Assembly (NCBI GenBank): GCA_002336895.1
Contig: DDFC01000012.1
Location: forward strand, 1-64,000
Origin: Verrucomicrobiaceae bacterium UBA1938
GTDB lineage: Bacteria; Verrucomicrobiota; Verrucomicrobiia; Verrucomicrobiales; Verrucomicrobiaceae
Reading direction: 5' to 3'
DNA length: 64,000 bases
Below, one piece after another: positions 8,692-21,200 of this stretch; within the stretch, counting starts at the first letter, position 1, and every line of letters begins with the position of its first letter. A program made the position numbers and the translations under genes. The notes beneath the pieces are model-generated. The model was given only the letters and a program-made list of their open reading frames with translations. It did not search any database and was not told where the DNA came from.

Positions 8692-9494
8692 CGCAATTCG
8701 CGTCCTCGGTCAAGTCATCCAAAGTCCTGCCACGGACCATGGGCCAGCCATTCAAATCCTCCCCCCTCAGAAATCTTTCTGCCCAAAATCTTTCTGCCCT
8801 TTCCCTCCCCCACAGCCCCTCAAAATCTTTCACCAGCCTTAGCCCCTCCGCCCATCTCCGCGCCATTCCAACCTCTGCCCGTCCTCCGCAGCTCGCGTCC
8901 TCGGTCACGTCATCCAAAGTCCTGCCACGGACCATGGGCCAGCCATTCAAATCCTCCCCCCTCAGAAATCTTTCTGCCCAAAATCTTTCTGCCCTTTCCC
9001 TCCCCCCAACCCCTCAAAATCTTTCACCAGCCGCTGCCCCTCCGCCCATCTCCGCGCCATTCCAACCTCTGCCTGTCATCCGCAGCTCGCGTCCTCGGTC
9101 ACGTCCTCCGAAGACATGCCACGAACAATGGACCAGCCCTTCAAATCCTCCGTCTCTCTGAAATTTTTCTACCCAAAATCTTTCTACCATCCCCCCTCCC
9201 CACGCCCCTCAAAATCTCATCCCCATCTTTCACCAGCCTTAGCCCCTCCGCCCATCTCCGCGCCATTCCAACCTCTGCCCGTCCTCCGCAGCTCGCGTCC
9301 ACTGTCACGTCCTCCGAAGACATGCCACGAACAATGGACCAGCCCTTCAAATCCCCCCTCAGAAATCTTTCTGCCCAAAATCTTTCTGCCCTTTCCCTCC
9401 CCCCAACCCCTCAAAATCTTTCACCAGCCACAGCCCCTCACCGCCCATCTCCGATCATTCATCTCTGCGTTTCTCCAATCTCTGCCTGTCCTCC
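8692..9494. repeat. Tandem array of four copies of a ~195-207-bp repeat
   Basis: Copies begin with CGCA(A/G)(T/C)TCGCGTCC at 8692, 8887, 9081 and 9287. Each runs through CATGG(G/A)CCAGCC or the related CAATGGACCAGCC, AAATCTTTCTGCCC (often twice), CCCCTCAAAATCTTTCACC and CCATCTCCGCGCCATTCC. Copies 1 and 2 are nearly identical; copies 3 and 4 share their own substitutions. Unit lengths of about 195, 194 and 206 bp are not all multiples of three, so no single frame survives the array. The C-rich overlapping open frames here are therefore not credible genes. Units this long with no spacer/repeat alternation are not CRISPR. Confidence 0.8.
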
Positions 9495-10015
9495 GAAGCT
9501 TCAGCGAAGGATGGACGGTGCAAAAGCCTCACCATCCCCGCAGCACCGTCCACTCTCTCCACCATCTCCAGCAACCGCCAGCTCCATCTTCCGGCCCGGT
9601 TCCCCAAAACAACCGTCAACCACCGTCATCAACCGTAAACAATCGTCAACTCATCCTCTGCCCCCTCTGCACCTCCGCCCCCCTGCGGCAAAACCAAACA
9701 TCCCAGCGTCCCCCCATCTCCCATCTGATTGTCTGATTGCCCCTCAGTCTCTCCAACTTCCCCACCATCGCCCCCATGCTTCCCCTCTCCGAAATCGTAA
9801 ATCATAAATCGTAAATCATAAATCTCCCCTCAGGCTTCCCATCTCCCATCTCCCCATCTGATTGTCTCCCAATCTGATTGTCTGATTGTCCACCAGTCTC
9901 CCCGGCAACCGCAAACTCCCCCTCCCCTCCATCTCTCCTCTGGAACTCCGGGCAAACCATCGTAAACAACCGTCAACAACAGTAAACCACCGTCAACTCC
10001 CCCTCCCCTTCCTCC
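9494..10015. other. C-rich spacer with short repeated modules upstream of purT
   Basis: No gene is supported. The stretch contains the right copies of modules also found at 740-923: CGAAGCTTCAGCGAAG (9494-9509), AAATCGTAAATCATAAATC (9792-9810) and CATCTGATTGTCTGATTG (about 9721 and again near 9855-9890). It also has AACCGTCAAC/CGTAAAC-type runs at about 9605-9650 and 9960-9998. The plus strand is extremely poor in G. The purT promoter should be in the last part but cannot be picked out. Confidence 0.55.
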
Positions 10016-11197
10016 ATGTCCCGCATCGGCACCCCCCTCTCTTCCTCCGCTACCAAAGTCATGCTCCTCGGCTCCGGCGAGCTCGGCAAGGAAGTCGTCA
10101 TCGAGCTCCAGCGCCTCGGCTGCGAAGTCATCGCCGTCGACCGCTACGCCAACGCCCCCGCCATGCAGGTCGCCCACCGCAGCCACATCATCTCCATGCT
10201 CGATGGCCAGGCCCTCCGCCGCCTCGTCGAACTCGAAAAGCCCGACTGCATCGTCCCCGAGATCGAAGCCATCGCCACAGACACCCTCCTCGAGCTCGAA
10301 GCCGAAGGCTTCCGCATCGTCCCCACCGCCCGCGCCACCAAGCTCACCATGAACCGCGAAGGCATCCGCCGCCTCGCCGCCGAAGAGCTCCACCTCAAAA
10401 CCTCCCCCTACATCTTCGCCTCCACCGAGGAAGAATTCCGCGCCGCCATCGCCAAAATCGGCATGCCCTGCGTCATCAAGCCCATCATGAGCAGTTCCGG
10501 CAAAGGCCAGAGCGTCGTCAAAACCGAAGCCGACATCCCCCGCTCCTGGCAGTACGCCCAGGAAGGCGGCCGCGCCGGCAAAGGCAAAGTCATCGTCGAA
10601 GGCTTCGTCGACTTCGACTACGAGATCACCATGCTCACCGTCCGCCACCTCGGCGGCACCTCCTTCTGCGCCCCCGTCGGCCACACCCAGATCAAAGGCG
10701 ACTACCGCGAATCCTGGCAGCCCCACCCCATGTCCCACAAAGCCCTCGCCGCCGCCGAGCACATGGCCGGCGCCATCACCGAAGCCCTCGGCGGCCGCGG
10801 CCTCTTCGGCGTCGAAATGTTCGTCAAAGGAGACGACGTCATCTTCAGCGAAGTCTCCCCCCGCCCCCACGACACCGGCCTCGTCACCCTCATCTCCCAG
10901 GACCTCTCCGAGTTCGCCCTCCACGTCCGCGCCATTCTCGGCCTCCCCATCCCCAACATCCGCCAGCACGGCCCCAGCGCCAGCTGCGCCGTTTTGGTCG
11001 AAGGCGAGTCCGCCAGCGTCCAGTTCGGCGCCCTCGACCACGTACTTGCCGAATCCGACACACAATTGCGCCTTTTCGGCAAGCCCACCGTCAGCGGCCA
11101 GCGCCGCATGGCCGTCACCCTCGCCCGCGCCGAAACCATCAACGAAGCCCGCGCCAAAGCCCACCGCGCCGCCCAGGCCATGGAAATCCGCCTGTAA
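10016..11197 (+). CDS. purT: Formate-dependent phosphoribosylglycinamide formyltransferase
   Basis: The protein has 393 residues, the usual PurT length. It is an ATP-grasp enzyme that makes formyl-GAR from GAR, formate and ATP in purine synthesis. Visible marks are the N-terminal dinucleotide-like VMLLGSGELGKEVVIELQRL, DRYANAPAMQVAHRS, EIEAIATD, KPIMSSSGKGQS in the ATP-grasp domain, VGHTQIKGDYRESWQPHPMS, and FGVEMFVKGDDVIFSEVSPR with PHDTG. Codons end overwhelmingly in C, matching the strong C excess of this end of the window. It stands alone, with the next gene 70 nt downstream on the same strand. Confidence 0.96.
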   Translation: MSRIGTPLSSSATKVMLLGSGELGKEVVIELQRLGCEVIAVDRYANAPAMQVAHRSHIISMLDGQALRRLVELEKPDCIVPEIEAIATDTLLELEAEGFRIVPTARATKLTMNREGIRRLAAEELHLKTSPYIFASTEEEFRAAIAKIGMPCVIKPIMSSSGKGQSVVKTEADIPRSWQYAQEGGRAGKGKVIVEGFVDFDYEITMLTVRHLGGTSFCAPVGHTQIKGDYRESWQPHPMSHKALAAAEHMAGAITEALGGRGLFGVEMFVKGDDVIFSEVSPRPHDTGLVTLISQDLSEFALHVRAILGLPIPNIRQHGPSASCAVLVEGESASVQFGALDHVLAESDTQLRLFGKPTVSGQRRMAVTLARAETINEARAKAHRAAQAMEIRL

Positions 11198-11267
11198 AAT
11201 AGGCCAAAACCCGGCAAAAACAGCATTGCACCGCACGTTCCCGCCGTGTTATCACCATTCGTTGCAA

Positions 11268-12110
11268 ATGCCCGCCGTTGATCACCTGAGCCACCTTATC
11301 AAGCTGCTGGACGACGATTCCGAAGTCGTGCGGCACGCAGTGCGTCAGGAGCTCAACGGCATGCGCCGAGAGCTCCCTGAATGCATCGAGCGGCTTGAGA
11401 ACCCCCTCTCGCAGGAAGAAGAACGGCTCGTCGCCCAGCTGCTCGAACCTGCACGACGTACCGAACTCGAAGAAACCTGGATGCGCTGGCGCTGGATGGA
11501 CGGCCCCGACGCCCAGCTCGAAGAAGGCCTCAGCCAGCTCTCCGCCTTCCTCAACGGCTGGCGCACCCAGTCCTCCGACCTCGCCAAGCGCCTCGACACC
11601 CTCGCCGAGACCGCCTTCGCCGAAAAAGGCCGCATGGACGCGCACGAACTTGCACAGTGGCTCTTCGCCTCCCACAACGGCGTCACCCGCTTCCGCGGCA
11701 ACAGCAAAGACTACTACTCCCCCTCCAACAGCAACCTCTTCTGGGTCCTCGACACCGGCCTCGGCAATCCCATCAGCCTCTGCTGCCTCTACCGCCTTCT
11801 CGGTCAGCGCTTTGGCCTCGAAATCGAAGGCTGCAACTTCCCCGGCCACTTCCTCTCCCGCGTCCGCTACCGTGACAACACCTGGCTCGTGGACTGCTTC
11901 AACCGCGGTCGCTTCATGCTCGCAGCAGACGTCGCCAAGCACCACCCTGCGGCAAATCCCGGCATGGAAGACCTCATTCACGAACCCGCCACCGCCGAGG
12001 CCACCCTCCTCCGCATCCTGCGGAATCTCGACGAAGCCTACGAACGCATCGGCCTCCTCCAGGAGCGCCAGTTCATGCGTCGTCTTGCCGTGAAACTCAT
12101 GGAAGATTAA
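11268..12110 (+). CDS. SirB1/transglutaminase-like family protein
   Basis: The protein has 280 residues from the ATG at 11268 (MPAVDHLSHLIKLLDDDSEV). The frame extends further upstream but overlaps purT, so that part is a shadow. Residues 1-50 resemble a HEAT-like helical pair. The central part matches the SirB1/DUF transglutaminase-like domain: YYSPSNSNLFWVLDTGLGNP, ISLCCLYRLLGQRFGLEIEG, and CNFPGHFLSRVRYRDNTWLV. SirB1-type proteins have no firmly known reaction. The 3' end overlaps the convergent gene by about 4 nt. Confidence 0.78.
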   Translation: MPAVDHLSHLIKLLDDDSEVVRHAVRQELNGMRRELPECIERLENPLSQEEERLVAQLLEPARRTELEETWMRWRWMDGPDAQLEEGLSQLSAFLNGWRTQSSDLAKRLDTLAETAFAEKGRMDAHELAQWLFASHNGVTRFRGNSKDYYSPSNSNLFWVLDTGLGNPISLCCLYRLLGQRFGLEIEGCNFPGHFLSRVRYRDNTWLVDCFNRGRFMLAADVAKHHPAANPGMEDLIHEPATAEATLLRILRNLDEAYERIGLLQERQFMRRLAVKLMED

Positions 12111-13441
12111 GGCTGCGCAGCCTCTTTCTCCCAAGCCGCAAATTCAGGCGAGGCCAGCAGCCCCGCATACTGCGCTTCATCCGAAAGCGCCTTTCGGTCC
12201 AGCACCTGCCCAAAGTTGCGCTTGAATGCACGCAGCTCATCCACCGCCGCCTTGTAGTTCTTCTGCGCCATGTACGCCGCCAGCCGCAGGTCCACCAGCT
12301 CCGCCATCTGCGGCTCCTCCCTCGCGGCTTCATCCGCCAGCTTCAGCACGCCATCATAGTCCTTCATTTTCATCAGCGCACCCCCGCGCAGAAACTTCAG
12401 GTACGGATCCCCGCCCACCACCGCCTCCACGCGCTTGATGCACTCCTCCGCCCCCTTGAAATCATTCTCCATGAAAAGCAGGTCCACCATCAGCAGATCC
12501 GTCGAGCTTTCTTTCCCCAGAATGTCCGGTGCCGCGCGCAGCGCTTCCTTGTACTGCTCGTCATACTTGCTGGATGCGCTCAGATTCATCAACGCCTGCA
12601 GGCGGATGATGAAAAAGCTGCGCTGAGTTTTCAGCTCCGGCGGCAGCCCCTCGCAGATGCTCAGCACCTCCTCCACCTTCCCGGCCCGGGAGGCTTCATT
12701 GATCTTCACCAAAAGGTCACCCGTACGCGGATCAAGACGCGGCATGCCAAACAACGCAGCCAGGCTGCTTCCAGAGCTCTTCGAGAGCATGACACCCAGC
12801 ACATTGCGCGACTCTTCCGATGCCGTCGTCGCAAAGATGTAGTTGAACATGTCCATGACCTGAAAGCCCTCCCCCTGCGGCCTCACCATCAGGTCCACAT
12901 AGCTCACCGCCCCCTCCGGCGTCTTCACCCGCAGCACCACCACAGGAAATCCCTGCCGTTCACGCGCACGCAGAAACCTGAGGTCTCCGCCCATCAGATT
13001 CCACAACCAGCCGCCTTTGCGCTGCTGGATGCCCTTCATGAAGCCGCTCCGGATCGCCCCCTGGTTGGGCAGCCCGGCCGGCAGGTTGTCAAATACCCGT
13101 GAGCTGAACTCCTCATTGTCCACCATCCCAGCCAGCTTGGCCGTATCCTGCTGGTTCAGCACCTCGGCCAGTTCCTCCCCAAACTCCGCCAGCCCCTGCT
13201 TCTGCGCCTCGGTCAGCGGCTGCGGAGCCTGCAGCTTCGGCTTCATCTGCCCGCTTTTCATTTCCTGCGCCATCTTCCTGATGCGCTCATAATACGGCAT
13301 CGCCATCACGCCGAGCGCGGCCAGAACCACCACCACAGCCCCCACGACGATCAGCACGATCCAGCCCGCTCCCAGTCCTTTTCGCGGAGCCGGAGGCGCA
13401 GGTGGCAGATGCTGAAGGGGTGGCGGAGGGGGCGGGTTCAT
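12107..13441 (-). CDS. Membrane-anchored protein with TPR-like C-terminal half
   Basis: The protein has 444 residues and I do not recognise a named family. It starts MNPPPPPPLQHLPPAPPAPR (proline-rich, cytoplasmic), followed by one transmembrane helix at about 28-48 (GWIVLIVVGAVVVVLAALGV). A soluble region follows; its C-terminal 200 residues have the spacing of tetratricopeptide repeats (LKFLRGGALMKMKDYDGVLK, LRLAAYMAQKNYKAAVDEL). It could be a scaffold for other membrane proteins. It converges with the SirB1-like gene; mtnP lies 63 nt upstream on the same strand, so the two may be co-transcribed. Confidence 0.7.
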   Translation of the reverse strand: MNPPPPPPLQHLPPAPPAPRKGLGAGWIVLIVVGAVVVVLAALGVMAMPYYERIRKMAQEMKSGQMKPKLQAPQPLTEAQKQGLAEFGEELAEVLNQQDTAKLAGMVDNEEFSSRVFDNLPAGLPNQGAIRSGFMKGIQQRKGGWLWNLMGGDLRFLRARERQGFPVVVLRVKTPEGAVSYVDLMVRPQGEGFQVMDMFNYIFATTASEESRNVLGVMLSKSSGSSLAALFGMPRLDPRTGDLLVKINEASRAGKVEEVLSICEGLPPELKTQRSFFIIRLQALMNLSASSKYDEQYKEALRAAPDILGKESSTDLLMVDLLFMENDFKGAEECIKRVEAVVGGDPYLKFLRGGALMKMKDYDGVLKLADEAAREEPQMAELVDLRLAAYMAQKNYKAAVDELRAFKRNFGQVLDRKALSDEAQYAGLLASPEFAAWEKEAAQP

Positions 13442-13504
13442 GGGCGGATCATGCGGCTGAAAGCAGCGCGCTGCCAGGCAATGTCATCACCCGCTTTAAA
13501 AAAG

Positions 13505-14377
13505 TCACAGAAACCGCTGCAGAATCGGGCGTAGATTTTCCACCGTCTGCTCCGGCCACAGCTTGCGGTCGGTCATCAGCGCCGTGTCCAGGGCACGGTG
13601 CTCAGGCCAGTTCGGCTCCGTGGGGATGCTGGGAATGACCTGCGCCAGGATGGCCTTGGATGCCGCCACATTCGCATGCAGGTGCCCGATGACAGATTCT
13701 GCCGTCACCGCCTCTTCCTCCACCTTCCAGCAGTCATAGTCCGTCACCATCGCCAGCGTCGCCAGCGCGATTTCTGCCTCCCGTGCCAGTTTTGCCTCCG
13801 GCAGGTTTGTCATGCCGATAATGTCAAAACCCAGCTGCCGGTGCGCATTAGATTCCGCACGGGTGGAAAAGGCCGGACCGTCCATGCAGACGTACGTGCC
13901 TCCATTGTGCACCTTGCGTCCCTGTGCCACACAGGCCTCATGCAGCAGCCCTCTCAGACCATCGGAAATGGGGTCTCCGAACGCCACATGCGCCACGATT
14001 CCCTTTCCAAAGAAAGTGTGTTGATCCCGGCGGCTCGTGCGGTCAAAAAACTGATCCGGCAGCACGATGTCGCGCGGGTGATACTGCTCCTGCAGGCTGC
14101 CCACCGCCGTCACCGCGATGATCCAGCGCACATTCAGGCTGCGCAGCGCCCAGAGATTGGCCCGGTGATTCAGCTCCGTCGGCAGGATTCGGTGCCCTTT
14201 GGCATGCCGTGGCAGGAAATACACCCGGCGCCCAGCCAGCGTGCCCGTCACCAGCGCGTCCGAGGGCGGCCCAAACGGCGTCTCCACGCTGATCTCCTCG
14301 CGGTTTTCAAACCCTTCGAGGTCGTACAGGCCGGAACCGCCGATGATGCCGATGGCTGGGGGGAGATTTTGACTCAT
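13505..14377 (-). CDS. mtnP: S-methyl-5'-thioadenosine phosphorylase
   Basis: The protein has 290 residues. It cleaves methylthioadenosine with phosphate to adenine and 5-methylthioribose-1-phosphate in methionine salvage. Family marks include IGIIGGSGLYDLEGFEN, FLPRHAKGHRILPTELNHRA, NLWALRSLNV, IIAVTAVGSL, DQFFDRTSRRDQHTFFG, YVCMDGPAFSTRAES and GFDIIGMTNLPEAKLAREAE (substrate loop), and MVTDYDCW. The DYDCW context is typical of MTA phosphorylases rather than purine-nucleoside phosphorylases. No other methionine-salvage gene is adjacent. Confidence 0.95.
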   Translation of the reverse strand: MSQNLPPAIGIIGGSGLYDLEGFENREEISVETPFGPPSDALVTGTLAGRRVYFLPRHAKGHRILPTELNHRANLWALRSLNVRWIIAVTAVGSLQEQYHPRDIVLPDQFFDRTSRRDQHTFFGKGIVAHVAFGDPISDGLRGLLHEACVAQGRKVHNGGTYVCMDGPAFSTRAESNAHRQLGFDIIGMTNLPEAKLAREAEIALATLAMVTDYDCWKVEEEAVTAESVIGHLHANVAASKAILAQVIPSIPTEPNWPEHRALDTALMTDRKLWPEQTVENLRPILQRFL

Positions 14378-14511
14378 GCGGTCAGGGTAAAAGGCACGCC
14401 GCCTGCTTCAACAGGCATCACTCTGTTGCTTGAAATTGTCACATCGTTGCTGGATGAACATATTCGCCGAAAGTCGTGTCTAAATCATCCCGTTATCCCC
14501 ACATCCACGCC

Positions 14512-14757
14512 ATGAACGCCATGTGCCGCCTCCTGCTGATTTTGCCCGCCTTTTTCGTCGTTTCCTGCTCCATGCCTGACATGTTTGCGTCCAACACGCC
14601 GCACAGGATCAAGCTCAAGGACGGTCGCGAAGTACCCTGCGAAGGCGCTCCCCAGTATCAGGAGAAGACCGGTTACTACCGCTACCGCACCCCGGACAAG
14701 CGGGATGCCGTGATCCGTGCGGACGATGTGGTGAAGATCGTGGAAAAACGCGCCTGA
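14512..14757 (+). CDS. YgdI/YgdR-type small lipoprotein
   Basis: The protein has 81 residues from the ATG at 14512 (a GTG at 14476 is possible but would put basic residues before the signal). MNAMCRLLLILPAFFVVSCS is a lipoprotein signal with the cleavage/lipidation Cys in VVSC. The mature part, HRIKLKDGREVPCEGAPQY, then YYRYRTPDKRDAVIRADDVV, is the DUF903/YgdI-YgdR fold, a small envelope domain of unknown role. The stop is 2 nt before the maf start, so the two are probably co-transcribed. Confidence 0.8.
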   Translation: MNAMCRLLLILPAFFVVSCSMPDMFASNTPHRIKLKDGREVPCEGAPQYQEKTGYYRYRTPDKRDAVIRADDVVKIVEKRA

Positions 14758-14759
14758 AC

Positions 14760-15347
14760 ATGCGTCCACTGGTGCTTGCGTCCGCCTCCCCGCGTCGGGT
14801 GGACCTCCTCCGCCACGCGGGGTTCCAATTTGAGATCGTCCTCCCCCAGGTCGAGGAAGCTCATGACGCCTCCCTCACTCCGGAGCAGCTGACGCTGGAA
14901 AACGCCCGCCGCAAGGCACTGGCAGTCAGCCACCTGCGTCCTGAGGCACTTGTCATCGGTGCCGACACCTTGGTGTATGTGGATGGCCTGCCGCTGGGCA
15001 AACCCGCCGACATGGACGAGGCGCTGCGCATGGTGCGCCGCCTTTCCGGGCGTACGCACGAGGTCTGCACCGGCGTGGCTTTCGCCAGCGATGGCACCAT
15101 AGCGCAGGAACTGCACGTCATCACCCACGTGACATTCAAACCGCTGACCAACGAACTCATCCGCTCTTATCACGCCTTGGTGAACCCGCTGGACAAAGCC
15201 GGAGCCTACGGCATCCAGGAGCAAACCGACATGCTCCTCGAACGCATGGTCGGCTCCTTCACCAACGTCATCGGCCTGCCCGTGGACGAAGTCAGCACGG
15301 CGTTGCTCAAACTGCTAAGCCGGCCACCTGGAACACAGTCGGGCTAG
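14760..15347 (+). CDS. maf: Maf family nucleotide pyrophosphatase
   Basis: The protein has 195 residues. Maf proteins hydrolyse non-canonical or surplus nucleoside triphosphates (for example dTTP/UTP or modified nucleotides) to monophosphates. Visible motifs are LASASPRRVDLLRHAGFQFE (phosphate-binding SxSPRR), VIGADTLVYVDGLPLGKPAD, LSGRTHEVCTGVAF, DKAGAYGIQ and VGSFTNVIGLPVD. The gene follows the small lipoprotein with 2 nt between them. Confidence 0.95.
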   Translation: MRPLVLASASPRRVDLLRHAGFQFEIVLPQVEEAHDASLTPEQLTLENARRKALAVSHLRPEALVIGADTLVYVDGLPLGKPADMDEALRMVRRLSGRTHEVCTGVAFASDGTIAQELHVITHVTFKPLTNELIRSYHALVNPLDKAGAYGIQEQTDMLLERMVGSFTNVIGLPVDEVSTALLKLLSRPPGTQSG

Positions 15348-15387
15348 AAGCCGCTGCTTGTTTTGTAATAGCCGCACAGCGGTGGAG

Positions 15388-15711
15388 ATGGAGATTAGCT
15401 CCACCACATCCATCACTGTCATGAAATTTGCTACACCCGCTGGCATTCAGGAGAAGATCGAACTCCATGAAGGCTACTACTTTCTGATCATCGTGCAAAA
15501 CGGCAGGGTGACGCACTTCACCCCCAATGTGGCACTGTCTCATGCAGACTTCGTCAAGCGCTCCGTCGGCAGGCTGCCAGCAGGTGCTTGGGTGGGCTCC
15601 GCCACGAAAAACGACGGCTATCTCACGGCCATCAATTCGTACACCTTCTACAAGAATCAGCTTCCTGCCTCACCCGAGATCCAAGAGGCGGTTCATGCCA
15701 GGTTCTGCTGA
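15388..15711 (+). CDS. Hypothetical protein
   Basis: The protein has about 107 residues from the ATG at 15388; a TTG at 15358 and an ATG at 15421 are alternatives. I recognise no family. The sequence looks like an ordinary small soluble protein (IELHEGYYFLIIVQNGRVTH, GRLPAGAWVGSATKNDGYLT). It lies 40 nt after maf in the same direction and ends just before the convergent U32 gene. Codon use is like the neighbours, which favours a real gene. Confidence 0.5.
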   Translation: MEISSTTSITVMKFATPAGIQEKIELHEGYYFLIIVQNGRVTHFTPNVALSHADFVKRSVGRLPAGAWVGSATKNDGYLTAINSYTFYKNQLPASPEIQEAVHARFC

Positions 15712-15720
15712 GCACTCACC

Positions 15721-18165
<2,445 letters not shown>

Positions 18166-18231
18166 GGCGGGGGGAAGACATTACCCTGATTTCCGGACCT
18201 TGCAGGCATTATGCGTCAGCATTTGCCATCT

Positions 18232-21200
18232 TCAGCGCCTGCGCCGGCGAAATGCGCCCATGCCCAAGCCAAGGAGCAGCAACATGGCACGCCCGGGCTC
18301 CGGCACGACGTAAATGATGCCGTCCGTCAAAAACTGATCGGTGTCCCAGAACCAGCCGTTGGCGAGCATGGCGGCGCCGAGCTGGAGGTCGAGGTCTCCG
18401 CCAGAACCGGCCGCATTAAATCCTCCGACGACGAGGGCTGAAGAGCCCCCATTGACGGTGCCCCAGTCGATGAGATTGATGACATCGCCAAATGCGGGAT
18501 CATAACCGCTGGCGAGCTCCACTTTGATGGTGCTGCCTGCGGCAAGGGTGAGGGTTCCCTGGACGACGAGAGCGTCGTGATTGCCAAAGCTGCCAGTGAG
18601 CAGGGCTGCAGTCTGGATGCCGTCGGCAGGCGTGGCATCGTTTCCGGTGGCTCCCGCGAGGGTGAAGAGCACACGCGGTGCCGCAGAGCTGGCACCGCCC
18701 GCCAGTGTGAGACTGCCGGTGCTGGCATCTGAAAAGGTCAGGGTGCCGATGCCGGAACCACCGCTGTCTCCGGCGCTGAGCAGGCCATTGATGACGGCGG
18801 CACCCTGGACGGTGCCGGAACCTGAGAGAGTGGCGCCACTGCTGACCACCACGGCTCCTGTGCCACTCTGGCCCGCGCCAGCCAGCCCCACCTGCAGATT
18901 GCCTGCGGCAACCTGGGTGGTCCCTGCATAAGTGTTGGCTCCCGTGAGAGTGAAAGTGCCGGAGCCTTGTTTCACCAGGCCGCCAGCGCCGGCAATCGTG
19001 CCGGAGTAAGTGGTGTCTGCACTGCCGCCGGTGGTGAGCCGGGTGCCAGGCGTGGCAACGGTGTCCGCAGCGGCGATGGTGCCCAGATTGACGGTGCCAC
19101 CGCCTGCAAGAGACAAGATGGTCTGTGAAAAATCGGCAAGTCCGTTGGTCAAAGCGAGCATGGCCGTAGGATCGTTCGCAATGGTCACAGCAGAGCTGGC
19201 GGAAAGGGTGTTGACCGCACCTGCCATGAGGATGCCCTTGCTGATGGTCGTTGCACCGCTGTAGGTGTTGGCGCCTGTAAAAGTCTGAGTTCCTTCGCCG
19301 ATCTTGGTCAACGCCATGATGCCGGTGCCGGTGTCCTTGATCACGCCACCGAAGAAGGTGGTGGCTGCGGCGGTGTCGGTGACGAGGGTGCTGGAGTTGT
19401 TATCTCCAATGGTGAGGGTGGAGGTGGTTCCTGCTTTGCCATTGGTGACAGCGGTGTTGGAGTGGGTGCCGTAAGAGATCAGGGAATTGATGGTTTCGTT
19501 GAAGCCATTGAGGTCGAGGGTGACGGGGCTGGTACTGCTGCTGCCGCTGAGGATGACATTGCCCTTGCCGAGTCCGTTGGGGATGACTTCCGAAGCTCCG
19601 AGGCGGATGGTGACGTTGGCGCTGTTGAAGGCGGAAGGACTGGTGCCGAAGTTGGTATTGATGGACAAGTTGCCGGTGAAGTCGTTGGCGGTGTTGTTGA
19701 GCTGAATGATGTTGGTGCCGCCTGCCCCACCAGAGAGATCAAGTGCGTAGTCACCGGTGATTTTCCCGGTGAAGGTGGTGACGCTGCTGGCATTGACGGC
19801 ACCGAGGCGGGTATCGCCCGTGAGATTGATCTGGCCGGCGAGCGTCTGACCGCCGCTGAAGCGTATGGCACCAGGAATGCCGTTTTCACCGTACCCGGTG
19901 CCTGCGAGATTGAAGGTCTGGGCATAGGTGCCACTGGCATTGAGCCAGATCTGACCACCCGCAGTGACAGTGACGGCGCCGCTGCCAAGGCTGGCGACAT
20001 TATCAAAGCGATTGCGGCCTTGAGTGATGATGGTGCCTCCGGTGTAGGTATTGACCCCGCTGAAGACGACCTGATTGCCAGAGCCAGTGCGAATAAGCGT
20101 GACGGCACCGGTGCCATTGTCGGCGATGGAAGAGCGGATGAGCATTTCGCCCGATCCGGAACTATTGATGATGAGTTCGCCTGCGGTGTTGTCTGCGCCA
20201 CCGGCTGTGAGGGTGCCAACGCTGTTGGCAGAGCCGATGGTGAGCGTGGGGACGCCCGAGGTGACCTGGGTTCCTTGATTCCAGATGGAGCCGGTGGCAC
20301 CCAGGCGGAGTGTCTCGCCTGCGGCAATGTCGAGGAGACGGTTGAGGGCGGCATTGCCGTTGCCTGCGTCATTGCGCACCATAAGGGTGTTGAGATCGGT
20401 AACGCCGGATGCGGTGGTGATGGAAGTGCTGCTGTCGCTGATCAACAGGTTGGAGGTTGGAGAACTGACGATGTCTCCTGCGGCATAAGCACTGTACTGG
20501 GTGGTGGCGGCGATGACATTGCCAAGGGCTGTGCCCGCAGTGCTTTTGACGGCCCAGTCGTTGCCAAGGAGCGCCCAGCCGCCCAGGATGCCGCTGGCGT
20601 CATTGGCCTTGGTGGTGGTGATGCCGTTGGTGGTGCTCTGCGCACCTGCAGCAGGAGTGAATTCGAGAACACCCCCGTGATCGCGTGAGATGCCGCCGAG
20701 GTTCACGACGGTGTCGGCATTGGCGGTGCCCTGGGTGACTGTGACGTAGCTGCGCCCGGTGAGGAGATAGGCACCGTTGAATGTTTGAGAGACGGCGGCT
20801 GCTCCTGTGGTGGTGTTGCGGCCATTGACCGTGAGCTTGCCGCCGCCGAGAACCAGCCGGCTGGAGGCGCTGATGATGTCTGTGGTGGGAGCGACGATGG
20901 TGTAAGTGTAGGTGTTGGCACCTGAAACAACGGGGGCGATGGTGGTGGAATTAAAGTCGAGCCTGATGCCGCCTGCGTTGGCCTGGGTGACTGAGCCGTT
21001 GGTTGGATTGTGTGATCCGGCGAGGATGGTGGTGTCCCCGGTGTACGTGTTGGAAGTGCTGGAGATGTAGGTGGCGGTAACAGCACCTGAGGAGGTGGTC
21101 GTACGGGTGACAGTGATTTGCTCGCCGCTGAGAGTCAGGGTGCCGGTGCCGATCTTGGCGAGACCGCCGCTGCCACTGAGGGCGCCGCGGTAGGTGGTAC

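Noticed and set aside
8692..9494. Repeat array as a CRISPR
   Set aside because: Units of about 200 bp repeat over their full length with no short repeat/unique spacer alternation, and no cas gene is nearby.
8447..9807. Several overlapping plus-strand open frames rich in Pro, Ser and Leu
   Set aside because: They lie over a tandem repeat whose unit lengths are not all multiples of three and show no family likeness, so they are by-products of C-rich, stop-poor DNA.
11046..11267. Upstream extension of the SirB1-like gene into purT
   Set aside because: The extra 74 codons are a shifted-frame shadow of purT.
14489..14501. TTATCCCCACA-like string near the skew switch as a DnaA box
   Set aside because: It is a single imperfect match with no cluster and no dnaA; not enough to suggest an origin.
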